Origin: Oreohelix idahoensis
Lineage: Eukaryota > Mollusca > Gastropoda > Stylommatophora > Oreohelicidae
DNA: 64,000 bases
Direction: 5' to 3'
Assembly (NCBI GenBank): GCA_024509875.1
Contig: JAMPIV010005016.1
Span: 124,001 to 188,000 of the forward strand
Under the pieces are notes generated by a model, which searched no databases, was not told where the DNA came from, and was given only the letters and a program-made list of their open reading frames with translations. Positions 27,945 to 37,361 of the stretch are shown one piece after another (position 1 is the stretch's first letter; each line of letters opens with the position of its first letter). Made by a program: the position numbers and the translations under genes.

Positions 27945-29391
27945 TGTTACGTGCAGTCTTTGATATCTTACAATATTATACATAGGTAATTTTTTAGTGC
28001 TTAAGGGAAAGTCATTATTGAGTTACTTCCCTTGAACTCCGCGGATAAATACATTTTACTGCGATTTATTCGTTGTTTGGGTAATAATAGATTGTTCTTG
28101 CTTCAGAATATCTATGGCCTGAATTTATGTGTATTGTTTGTCTGAGTAGGACAAGTCTGTCTTATATCTGTATATCTTTACATATCTAAGTCGAACTATA
28201 TGTTCTGTTGTCTCTAGAGAGGTCAAAGGCTATTCGGCGGATGTGTCGCTTGAGTGGTGTGATTTGGCTTCGTCCTGATAGGGACTGTGTGTGTTTTGCT
28301 ATGTCGGCTTGATGCCTTGAAAAAGTGATCTCAGTGGTTTTGGGGAAAGTGATAGTCGTCTAGACCTATCGTGTATGCTTTACCCCAGTGTTTATTCATC
28401 TTGCCAAGGAATGGCAGTTTCATATTCCCTCTACCAAGGTAATCAAAGATACTCTTATGAACTCTCGATCGAAGCCACCATTGTCGATAATTACGATTTG
28501 AATGTTTAAGAGAATATATTTGACTCGATGAAAAACGACTTCGATTCCTAGCAGCACTATATTCTGTAGAATGCAGTCTATTGTTCATGACCAAATCTAC
28601 AGAGCAACGAAATGTTGTATGAATGACTAACTTTAGAACAGATTCATTATCTGTATTCAAACGTGAGTGACAGTTCACGAGTGGAGCCATCTTGGAACCA
28701 AAACATGTAGGACTTTCAAGAAGAGAAAAGGGATGCCCGTATTATCGCTTGATCAGTCCAGAGATCACTGCTACACATGAGAACCCATTGTTAGCGGTTC
28801 AATATTATTATATGGAAAAATATGTGCTGAACATTATGTTGAAGAATCGTTGCTAAACGAGATTAGGTTTAGAAGTCATCTGAAATATTGTTTACAAGCT
28901 GACGTGCTCAGTCAGTGACGTCAGATGATATATGTATGGGCGATACTGAGTGCTTGGCTATTGACAGTCCATTATACCATTATTCTACATGAGTGCCCAT
29001 GTAACATTGCAAGACCATTTGTCCACTGTACTATGATGTATTATGGCAACCTGTGATTTGTCACTATCTGTGCTGTCGAGTGTGTACGTCCAATTAAACT
29101 TTAGAAAAGGTACACAGTCGTTGGTGTCGATGACTTCCGGTCATACATGAGTGTGAGAAGAGAACATTTGTCAACAACACGAACCCTTATCATCATTCGC
29201 ACATTATACACTCCATCCATGTCTACACAACACTGCGTAGGTCAAGTTGACATTCCATACACTACAGTGGGGCAGGCAACACCATAGGGATCTTGTCAAC
29301 TGATGATGATAGACGCCTGTCTTCCCGCCTAGGAGTGTTCTGGTGTACTTTATCAACATATATTATATCCAACTAAATATCAACTTTATCA
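27945..29391 (+). repeat. 5' LTR of the plus-strand Gmr1-like element
   Basis: 1447 bp, from TGTTACGTGCAG to TTTATCA, repeated at 35897-37343. It should hold the promoter and polyadenylation signals; I could not place them with confidence. The minus strand has a 119-residue ORF (28331-28690), described among the findings. Confidence 0.95.
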
Positions 29392-30506
29392 ACTGGTGGA
29401 CCAGCTTTCTGGGTTTGACCTCGCAGAAATTCAGAAGTCAACAGATTACCGATACCAGACCGTTTCCTGTGGCTGATACGACACACTTGCAGTATTGGTT
29501 TGCTCTTTGTCAACGCTTCGTCACGTGACCTGTCAAGTGAATGCAGTATGTAGGTCAGCGTTGTTGACATTTTTTACATTAGACATTATAGAGTTTCACA
29601 GAACAGTTGGATCAATTCTTGTCAGTGTTAACAGAAAGACAGTATTTGTGAACTAAGAAGTCCTGGTTTCATCGATGGATCTTCTTGTTTGCCATATATG
29701 AACTTTAATATTTAAGGCCAGAATGTTTAATTGAATAAAGTGGCAGTTTGTTTGTTTTCATGAAAAATAACTTTGCCATTACTGTAAGACTGAGCCTATT
29801 TTGCAACACATACTATCATACACATAATTTATATATATTTATGTTTACATGTTATTTGTTTGTATAGTATGTTAGTTTCTATGTCAGCGGGTTGTGTTTA
29901 AGGTTGGGCGGCGTCCTCACAACAGAGTATCCCACGTCATAGAGGGTCCGTTGTGGGCGTTTTCTATAGGTGCAATTTTCTTGATTGAAAATTTGCTGCG
30001 ACAACTGTTGCTTTTGTGTTAGCTGTGAAGTCTGTAATTATTGTTATTTTTGTAATATTTCTTTGTTCTTTAGTTTTGTTTTGATTTGTTTGTAATTTGT
30101 TGGTCTAACCTTTTCTATCTTTCAGTTCTATTCATAATTTATATTCATATATTGTGACGTCATTTGTGTTGTTATTCTTTGCAGATTCAGTGATTATCTT
30201 CATTGATTTCCCTATTTGATTTATTTTGATTTCTGCAAACGTTCTTGTATTGTCAGTCCTATTTGTACTTTATGTATTCTGTTGGTTGACATATGTTTTA
30301 TATGGGTATATTTCATAAGACACAATTGCCTGTGCACTGCACTTGGATTATGGTATAGACCAGTACCTGATTATTATTACTATTATACAAGACCTTATTA
30401 AAGGCTTGTGACCCACAGATATTGGGATAGTATACTGATTAATCAGGTCATTGAGAACTTGGGGTATTATTATTGATTCAGGTGATTAGTATTATTGTTA
30501 GGCATC
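29392..30506 (+). other. 5' leader of the plus-strand Gmr1-like element, with primer-site region
   Basis: Directly after the LTR comes AC then TGGTGGACCAGCTTTCTGG. The minus-strand element has the related TGGTAGGCCAGTTTCCTGG at the same place, so this is probably the primer-binding region. I could not match it to a tRNA 3' end. Further similarity between the leaders is seen around 29970-30010 (GCAATTTTCTTGATTG) and near the end. No convincing ORF lies before the gag start. Confidence 0.75.
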
Positions 30507-33500
30507 ATGTCTACTTTAGATTATTTCATTACACAAGGGAAAGCTCTTGATAAGACTGGTCAACAATTAGAACAATGGGCAGTTGCTCAATATGACAAAG
30601 CATTAGCTGCAGAAGAGAAAAGATTAGCTGCAGAAGAGAAAAGATTAGCTGCAGAAGAAAGAAAAGCTATGGCGGAAGAGAAAAGATTAGAAAAAGAAGC
30701 TGAGGCTGCTGCTGAACAAAAGAAATTGCAGATGCAGGTAGAGGAAAGGAGATTTGAAGCTGAACAAAAAAAATTGGAAAGAGAAGCTGCGGCTGAACAA
30801 AAAAGATTAGACAGTGAAGCTGAACAAAAAAAATTGGAAAGAGAAGCTGCGGCTGAACAAAAAAGATTAGACAGGGAGGCTGAACAAAAAAGATTAGATG
30901 CTGAAGAAAAAAAAGCAATAAGAGAACATGAATTTGAGTTGGAGAAATTGAGATTGACAAGTATGAGTAATGTTAATCAGGCATCTAGTGGTAATGGTAA
31001 ACCTTCTACTTACAAGGTTAAGGTTCCACCGTTCAATCAGTCCAGTGACGATATTACATTCTGGCTGGATAGATTTGAACGTTCTTGTCGTACACATAAT
31101 GTGGATAAATCACAATACGCTAATCAATTATCAGAAAACTTGAAAGGTGAATCTTTGACTAGATTATGCCTTGTAGGAGAAGCAGATAAGGATAATTATG
31201 ATGTCATTAGGGCGGCTTTGATAAAAAAATATCAGCTAAGTGAGGAAGGCTATCGCCTTTTATTTAAGACGATGGTACCTGAGACGGGGGTAGAATTCTC
31301 AGAATTCACTGCAAAGGCACGTCTCACAGTTGATCGTTGGATTGAGCTTTCCAAAACAGAAAAAACGTATGAAGGACTTATGGATTTGTTGCTCAGAGAT
31401 AAGATTATGTCATGTGTGAACAAACCTTTCCTTGAATTTATACATGAGCGTAAACCTAAATCTCTAAAAGAAATGGAAGAATATTGTTCCCAATATGTCA
31501 CTGCACACCCCGACGTGACTTTTGGCAACACTAAGATTAAGGAGAGTATGCCAGTTGCTTCAGCAACACCATACAATCCCAATTATTCACACAGATTTCA
31601 GGGACCTCAAAACAGATTTGATAAAAAAGGTAACCATAATAGTTATCAAAACCAAGGTAACCAATCATTTCAGGGTTCTTCTTCAAAGAACTGGAGACGA
31701 CCTGATAGCTCTCGACACAGGGGTGGTCATAATTATAGGAATTTCCGTAGAGGAAGTAATTATAGAAACTATCAGGGTTATCCGTCTTGGAGTCAACAAG
31801 ATCATAATTACAGAGATACTCATTATAATGAATATGATAATGGTAACCAAGGGAACTATGACTCAAACCCAAATAGGGGTTACAATAGAGGTAACAATAA
31901 CTACAGAGGTGATAATAACCGAGGTAGATCTCAATACAAAAGACATAAACCACATTTTCAGGCAAACTCTGCACAACAAGAGTCCCATGAAGCCTATAAA
32001 CAGAGTAAAGATAATAATGATGCTAGTAATATGGCATGTGCCGCTTTTGATTTTGGGAGAGCATCTCAGTGCCCCCAATGCAAAACGTTATTTGAGCCAA
32101 CCACAGTGTCTACTTTAAGCTGTGGCCATCCTCTTCCTGCTCTTCCAGCATCAGTCGCGCATGATGGAAGAGGTTCTCTTGTCTTACATAAGGGTTTAGT
32201 GAATAACAATCCAGTCTCTGTGCTATTTGATTCTGGATGCACCACAATTGGTGTTAGGCAGTCACTCGTAGATCCTTCCCGTGCCACTGGACAAGTAGTC
32301 AAATGTGTAACATTTGGCGGCACATTAGAGAAATACTCTACTGCTATCATTAGGATTGCTACTCCTTTCTTTACAGGAGATGTACACGCATGTCTTCTTC
32401 CGAATCCGATCGCTGACCTCATCATCGGTCGCATTCATGGAGTCAAGGAATGCACTCCGCAACAAATTTCCACGTGGGAAAGGCAAAACATGCAGATTGC
32501 TAACGCTGTAGTCACTAGAGCTCAGGCTCTTAATATGCCTCAAACTTCATCTACTGAAGATAATGAAGTGCATAACCAAGATAATCCCTTGGTAATTTCT
32601 CGTGACTCGTTTATAAAACAGCAAGAAGATGATCCCACTCTGAAGAAATTCTTCATTCTTGCAACTAAAGGTGATCCGAATAAAGACACAAGTCGTAAAT
32701 CGTGGATTACAAAGAAGAATGGCGTACTTGTACGTATGGTTCAAGACTCCATTACGTCAAGTCATTCTCAAATCCTGGTTCCCAAGAATTTGAGAGTTAA
32801 AATTTTGCAGCACGCTCACGACTCTCAGTGTGCTGGACACATGGGTTTTTCCCGTACTAAGTCAAGAGTCCTTGCGGCTTTCTTTTGGCCATTGGTAAAC
32901 AAGGACATACGGATTTATTGTCGATCTTGTAAAGTATGTCAGGAAGTTAAATCCAAAGGTCCACGGCATGCTGCACCCATTCAGGCGGCGGACATTCCTA
33001 TTCGGCCGTTTCAAAAAATGGCCATAGACATTATTGGTCCATTTAAGATCAAGTCTGCCAGAGGACATCAGTTTATCTTGACGTGTGTTGATATGTGCAC
33101 ACGTTGGCCAGAGGCTATTCCTCTGAAGAGCATTACTACTGCTGATATTGCAGATGCTCTTTGGCTTATATTTTCTCGTCTGGGGTTCCCCGGAGAGATA
33201 TTGTCAGACCATGGCACCCAACTAATATCAGATACCATGTCTCAAGTAATGTCTACTCTGCAGATAGATAGATCTTTAAGTAGTATCTACCATCCAATGT
33301 CTAATGGTATGGTCGAACGCCTTAATAGAACACTTAAAAACTTACTGGGGAAGATAACTGAGGATCATCCTCAAGACTGGGACAGAGTTTTACCTGCGGC
33401 CCTCTTCGCTTACAGAGAGGTACCCAATGAACATACGGGATTTTCTCCCTTTGAACTCGTCTTTGGCGCGCGTCCGCGTGGCCCTATGTCGTTGCTTCAC

Positions 33501-35411
33501 GATCTCATAACATCTGACAATATTGACGATGACACAAAGTCATCCTACGAATATGTCATCGCGTTGAGACAAAAGATTATCGAAGCATGCAAATTAGCAA
33601 CTTCTTCTTCTGAATTTGCGAAACAGAAGGCAAGGCAATTTGCCAATAAGAAGAGATGCTTACGACAACTTTGTCCTGGTGACAAAGCATTTGTATTACT
33701 ACCTTGTAGGGAAAACAGATTACTTATTTCTTGGAAAGGTCCGTACGATATAATATCGAAAATTTCCGATGTCGACTATATTGTCGATATTGATGGGAAG
33801 CATAAAACCTTCCACATCAATATGCTTACTGAATTCCATGAACGTCCGGATTATTTGCAACCCATTTTCCAAGCAACGGACAATTCTCCAGTACCACATG
33901 GTCATTACTCATCACTGTCCGTGATACAGGATGAGGAAACAAGTTTTTCAGATGTAAATCTTCCTCTTCCAATGATCCCACTTCATTCCAGTGAATCATG
34001 GAAGAACGTTACTGTCTCTCCTGATTTGTCTCTAGGAGAACAGCGACAAGTTTCAACTATGTTGCAAACATTTCAGGATGTACTCACTGACATCCCTGGA
34101 CAAACGAATGTCATTCAACATGACATTGTTCTAACTGACCATACTCCTATTAGGGTTAGACCTTATCCTATACCTATACATTTTCAAGCACAGGTCGAGA
34201 AAGAGTTGGATGAGATGATAGATTTGAAAATAATCGAACCATCCACCTCTGCATATTCTTCGCCGATGGTTATTGTGCGTAAAAAAGACAATAACATACG
34301 TCTTTGCGTTGACTATCGAAAATTGAATCAAGTAACGAAGTTCGATGCCGAACCTATGCCTTTACTGGAAGAGCTACTTACTCGACTCTCCAAATCTCAT
34401 TTTTTCACTAAACTTGATTTGTCTAAAGGATATTGGCAAGTTCCTTTATCTGAACGCGCCAAACCTCTCACGGCTTTTTCAACACCTAGAGGTTTGTTCC
34501 AATGGAATTTTATGCCTTTCGGTCTTATGAACGCACCAGCTACGTTCGTACGCATGATGCGCCGAATCCTATCTTATCGGTCAGATGTCATTGCATATCT
34601 AGACGACATCTGTCTTTTCAGCGATACTTGGGAAGATCACTATTCAGGGTTAGATGAATTGCTGTCTACTTTGCGTGAGCACAACCTGACAGCGAAACCC
34701 TCTAAAGCCTATATTGGTTTTAGCGAAATTTCTTTCCTAGGCCACCGAGTTGGTCATGGTTTCCTAAAGACAGAGGACCATAATACTAGTAAGATACTTA
34801 ACATCTCAATCCCTAAGACTAAAAAACAGGTGAGAAGTCTGTTAGGTCTTATTCAATTTTATGGCAGATTCATTCAGAATCTATCCTCTATCATGGCACC
34901 TCTCTCAACACTTCTAAAGAAAGGTTCGCCTAATGTGGTCCACTGGTCTCAGGAATGCCAATGCTCTCTGGATAAGATTAAAACACTGTTTTCAACACCA
35001 CCTATTTTAGTGCTACCCACTAAAGATAAGACATTCGTTCTTCGTAGTGACGCTTCATCCACTGGGATTGGAGCGGCACTAATGCAAGAGTACTCTGGAA
35101 CTCTGCATCCTGTAATGTATATTTCCAGAAAACTTAATGCGGCAGAAAGGAATTATTCGGTTTTAGACCGTGAGCTATTAGCTATGGTTTGGTCGATCCT
35201 CAAACTACAGAGATTCCTTCTAGGCGCACATTTCATAGTAGAAACCGACCAAAAAGCTCTTACTGCTATACAGAGTAAGAATTTGAAGAGCTCGAGGTCT
35301 ACTCGATATGCAATTGCTCTTCAACCTTTTCATTTCTCTGTGCGAGCTATTCGTGGATCAGATAATGTGATGGCAGACATTCTGTCAAGATGCCCACATG
35401 ATTCCACATAA
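30507..35411 (+). CDS. Gag-Pol polyprotein (Gag, protease, integrase, RT, RNase H), Gmr1-like
   Basis: One 1634-residue frame makes capsid and all enzymes for retrotransposition. ATG 30507 is chosen because the sister copy starts with the same MSTL..F block; TTG 30495 upstream is in frame but not conserved. Approximate residues: 15-155 charged Ala/Glu/Lys/Arg coiled coil; 170-340 capsid, its end (LMDLLLRDKIMS, ERKPKSLKEMEEY) SCAN-like; 365-490 Asn/Gly/Arg/Tyr-rich, probably RNA-binding; 522 onward CPQC-x13-CGH; 575 protease DSGC; 769-812 integrase HHCC finger; D841, D901, E937 (D-x59-D-x35-E); WKGPYDI at 1076 (GPY/F module, no chromodomain); RT with LSKGYWQVPL, FMPFGLMNAPATF and Y1364-L-D-D; RNase H with D1515 and ETDQKAL, ending ADILSR. 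Integrase before RT, with gypsy-type sequences, marks the Gmr1-like clade. No frameshift or readthrough separates Gag from Pol. Confidence 0.96.
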   Translation: MSTLDYFITQGKALDKTGQQLEQWAVAQYDKALAAEEKRLAAEEKRLAAEERKAMAEEKRLEKEAEAAAEQKKLQMQVEERRFEAEQKKLEREAAAEQKRLDSEAEQKKLEREAAAEQKRLDREAEQKRLDAEEKKAIREHEFELEKLRLTSMSNVNQASSGNGKPSTYKVKVPPFNQSSDDITFWLDRFERSCRTHNVDKSQYANQLSENLKGESLTRLCLVGEADKDNYDVIRAALIKKYQLSEEGYRLLFKTMVPETGVEFSEFTAKARLTVDRWIELSKTEKTYEGLMDLLLRDKIMSCVNKPFLEFIHERKPKSLKEMEEYCSQYVTAHPDVTFGNTKIKESMPVASATPYNPNYSHRFQGPQNRFDKKGNHNSYQNQGNQSFQGSSSKNWRRPDSSRHRGGHNYRNFRRGSNYRNYQGYPSWSQQDHNYRDTHYNEYDNGNQGNYDSNPNRGYNRGNNNYRGDNNRGRSQYKRHKPHFQANSAQQESHEAYKQSKDNNDASNMACAAFDFGRASQCPQCKTLFEPTTVSTLSCGHPLPALPASVAHDGRGSLVLHKGLVNNNPVSVLFDSGCTTIGVRQSLVDPSRATGQVVKCVTFGGTLEKYSTAIIRIATPFFTGDVHACLLPNPIADLIIGRIHGVKECTPQQISTWERQNMQIANAVVTRAQALNMPQTSSTEDNEVHNQDNPLVISRDSFIKQQEDDPTLKKFFILATKGDPNKDTSRKSWITKKNGVLVRMVQDSITSSHSQILVPKNLRVKILQHAHDSQCAGHMGFSRTKSRVLAAFFWPLVNKDIRIYCRSCKVCQEVKSKGPRHAAPIQAADIPIRPFQKMAIDIIGPFKIKSARGHQFILTCVDMCTRWPEAIPLKSITTADIADALWLIFSRLGFPGEILSDHGTQLISDTMSQVMSTLQIDRSLSSIYHPMSNGMVERLNRTLKNLLGKITEDHPQDWDRVLPAALFAYREVPNEHTGFSPFELVFGARPRGPMSLLHDLITSDNIDDDTKSSYEYVIALRQKIIEACKLATSSSEFAKQKARQFANKKRCLRQLCPGDKAFVLLPCRENRLLISWKGPYDIISKISDVDYIVDIDGKHKTFHINMLTEFHERPDYLQPIFQATDNSPVPHGHYSSLSVIQDEETSFSDVNLPLPMIPLHSSESWKNVTVSPDLSLGEQRQVSTMLQTFQDVLTDIPGQTNVIQHDIVLTDHTPIRVRPYPIPIHFQAQVEKELDEMIDLKIIEPSTSAYSSPMVIVRKKDNNIRLCVDYRKLNQVTKFDAEPMPLLEELLTRLSKSHFFTKLDLSKGYWQVPLSERAKPLTAFSTPRGLFQWNFMPFGLMNAPATFVRMMRRILSYRSDVIAYLDDICLFSDTWEDHYSGLDELLSTLREHNLTAKPSKAYIGFSEISFLGHRVGHGFLKTEDHNTSKILNISIPKTKKQVRSLLGLIQFYGRFIQNLSSIMAPLSTLLKKGSPNVVHWSQECQCSLDKIKTLFSTPPILVLPTKDKTFVLRSDASSTGIGAALMQEYSGTLHPVMYISRKLNAAERNYSVLDRELLAMVWSILKLQRFLLGAHFIVETDQKALTAIQSKNLKSSRSTRYAIALQPFHFSVRAIRGSDNVMADILSRCPHDST

Positions 35412-35896
35412 CTATTAGGGCTTAGACTTCTTGATATGTCTAGTTCTATAGTAGTTCCTTTTCTATATCATGATAGATACACATTTGTAATTTAATAATA
35501 TAATGATTGTATCACTACATAGCGGTTCATGTATGTTTATTCACCGCTGTGCTTTGATGATTTTTTCTTCATAAATCATAAATTTAAGATATCTAATACG
35601 AAATGATGATATGAATTTTTTAGGCATTGTGTAATTGCCAGAATTGTATTATACTTTGATGACACCTTCCTGGAAAAATATACTTGTAGAGAAATAATTT
35701 CTCTCAGTTTATGAGACACATTCTCACCAGTCGCTCCATAAGTCGACTTAGCCTCATATTAGGCGTTATAGGTATTCCTGATATTTTCATCTGCGCATTA
35801 TTCATGCGTTGTGAGCCTATTGTACGTTGCTCCTAGATGTATTTCAAAAAAAAAAAAAATGTTCCATTTTTTTTTTCCCGGGAGGTGTGGTAAGAC
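35412..35896 (+). other. 3' untranslated region and polypurine tract of the plus-strand element
   Basis: Non-coding 485 bp. It ends with an A13 run, a T-rich run and GGGAGGTGTGGTAAGAC directly before the 3' LTR, which matches the tract in the host element. Confidence 0.85.
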
Positions 35897-37343
35897 TGTT
35901 ACGTGCAGTCTTTGATATCTTACAATATTATACATAGGTAATTTTTTAGTGCTTAAGGGAAAGTCATTATTGAGTTACTTCCCTTGAACTCCGCGGATAA
36001 ATACATTTTACTGCGATTTATTCGTTGTTTGGGTAATAATAGATTGTTCTTGCTTCAGAATATCTATGGCCTGAATTTATGTGTATTGTTTGTCTGAGTA
36101 GGACAAGTCTGTCTTATATCTGTATATCTTTACATATCTAAGTCGAACTATATGTTCTGTTGTCTCTAGAGAGGTCAAAGGCTATTCGGCGGATGTGTCG
36201 CTTGAGTGGTGTGATTTGGCTTCGTCCTGATAGGGACTGTGTGTGTTTTGCTATGTCGGCTTGATGCCTTGAAAAAGTGATCTCAGTGGTTTTGGGGAAA
36301 GTGATAGTCGTCTAGACCTATCGTGTATGCTTTACCCCAGTGTTTATTCATCTTGCCAAGGAATGGCAGTTTCATATTCCCTCTACCAAGGTAATCAAAG
36401 ATACTCTTATGAACTCTCGATCGAAGCCACCATTGTCGATAATTACGATTTGAATGTTTAAGAGAATATATTTGACTCGATGAAAAACGACTTCGATTCC
36501 TAGCAGCACTATATTCTGTAGAATGCAGTCTATTGTTCATGACCAAATCTACAGAGCAACGAAATGTTGTATGAATGACTAACTTTAGAACAGATTCATT
36601 ATCTGTATTCAAACGTGAGTGACAGTTCACGAGTGGAGCCATCTTGGAACCAAAACATGTAGGACTTTCAAGAAGAGAAAAGGGATGCCCGTATTATCGC
36701 TTGATCAGTCCAGAGATCACTGCTACACATGAGAACCCATTGTTAGCGGTTCAATATTATTATATGGAAAAATATGTGCTGAACATTATGTTGAAGAATC
36801 GTTGCTAAACGAGATTAGGTTTAGAAGTCATCTGAAATATTGTTTACAAGCTGACGTGCTCAGTCAGTGACGTCAGATGATATATGTATGGGCGATACTG
36901 AGTGCTTGGCTATTGACAGTCCATTATACCATTATTCTACATGAGTGCCCATGTAACATTGCAAGACCATTTGTCCACTGTACTATGATGTATTATGGCA
37001 ACCTGTGATTTGTCACTATCTGTGCTGTCGAGTGTGTACGTCCAATTAAACTTTAGAAAAGGTACACAGTCGTTGGTGTCGATGACTTCCGGTCATACAT
37101 GAGTGTGAGAAGAGAACATTTGTCAACAACACGAACCCTTATCATCATTCGCACATTATACACTCCATCCATGTCTACACAACACTGCGTAGGTCAAGTT
37201 GACATTCCATACACTACAGTGGGGCAGGCAACACCATAGGGATCTTGTCAACTGATGATGATAGACGCCTGTCTTCCCGCCTAGGAGTGTTCTGGTGTAC
37301 TTTATCAACATATATTATATCCAACTAAATATCAACTTTATCA
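35897..37343 (+). repeat. 3' LTR of the plus-strand Gmr1-like element
   Basis: 1447 bp, same length and ends as 27945-29391. It is followed by the target duplication ACGTC (37344-37348), then the interrupted tail of the minus-strand element. Confidence 0.95.
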
Positions 37344-37361
37344 ACGTCCAGTACTCAACAG

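Larger units (their letters stand above)
27945..37343 (+). mobile_element. Intact-looking Gmr1-like Ty3/gypsy LTR retrotransposon, nested
   Basis: The 9399-bp element consists of two LTRs of exactly 1447 bp, a 1.1-kb leader, one Gag-Pol ORF and a 0.5-kb 3' region. ACGTC at 27940-27944 and 37344-37348 is the target duplication. It lies 13 bp beyond the pol stop of the older minus-strand element. The LTRs are the same length and I saw no difference in the stretches I compared, and the ORF is uninterrupted, so insertion was recent and the copy may still be competent. Integrase precedes reverse transcriptase, as in Gmr1-like elements. Confidence 0.95.

Noticed and set aside
31522..32118. Overlapping 198-residue ORF in another frame of the gag region
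   Set aside because: A shadow of the Asn/Arg-rich Gag stretch; the true frame is fixed by the domains on both sides.
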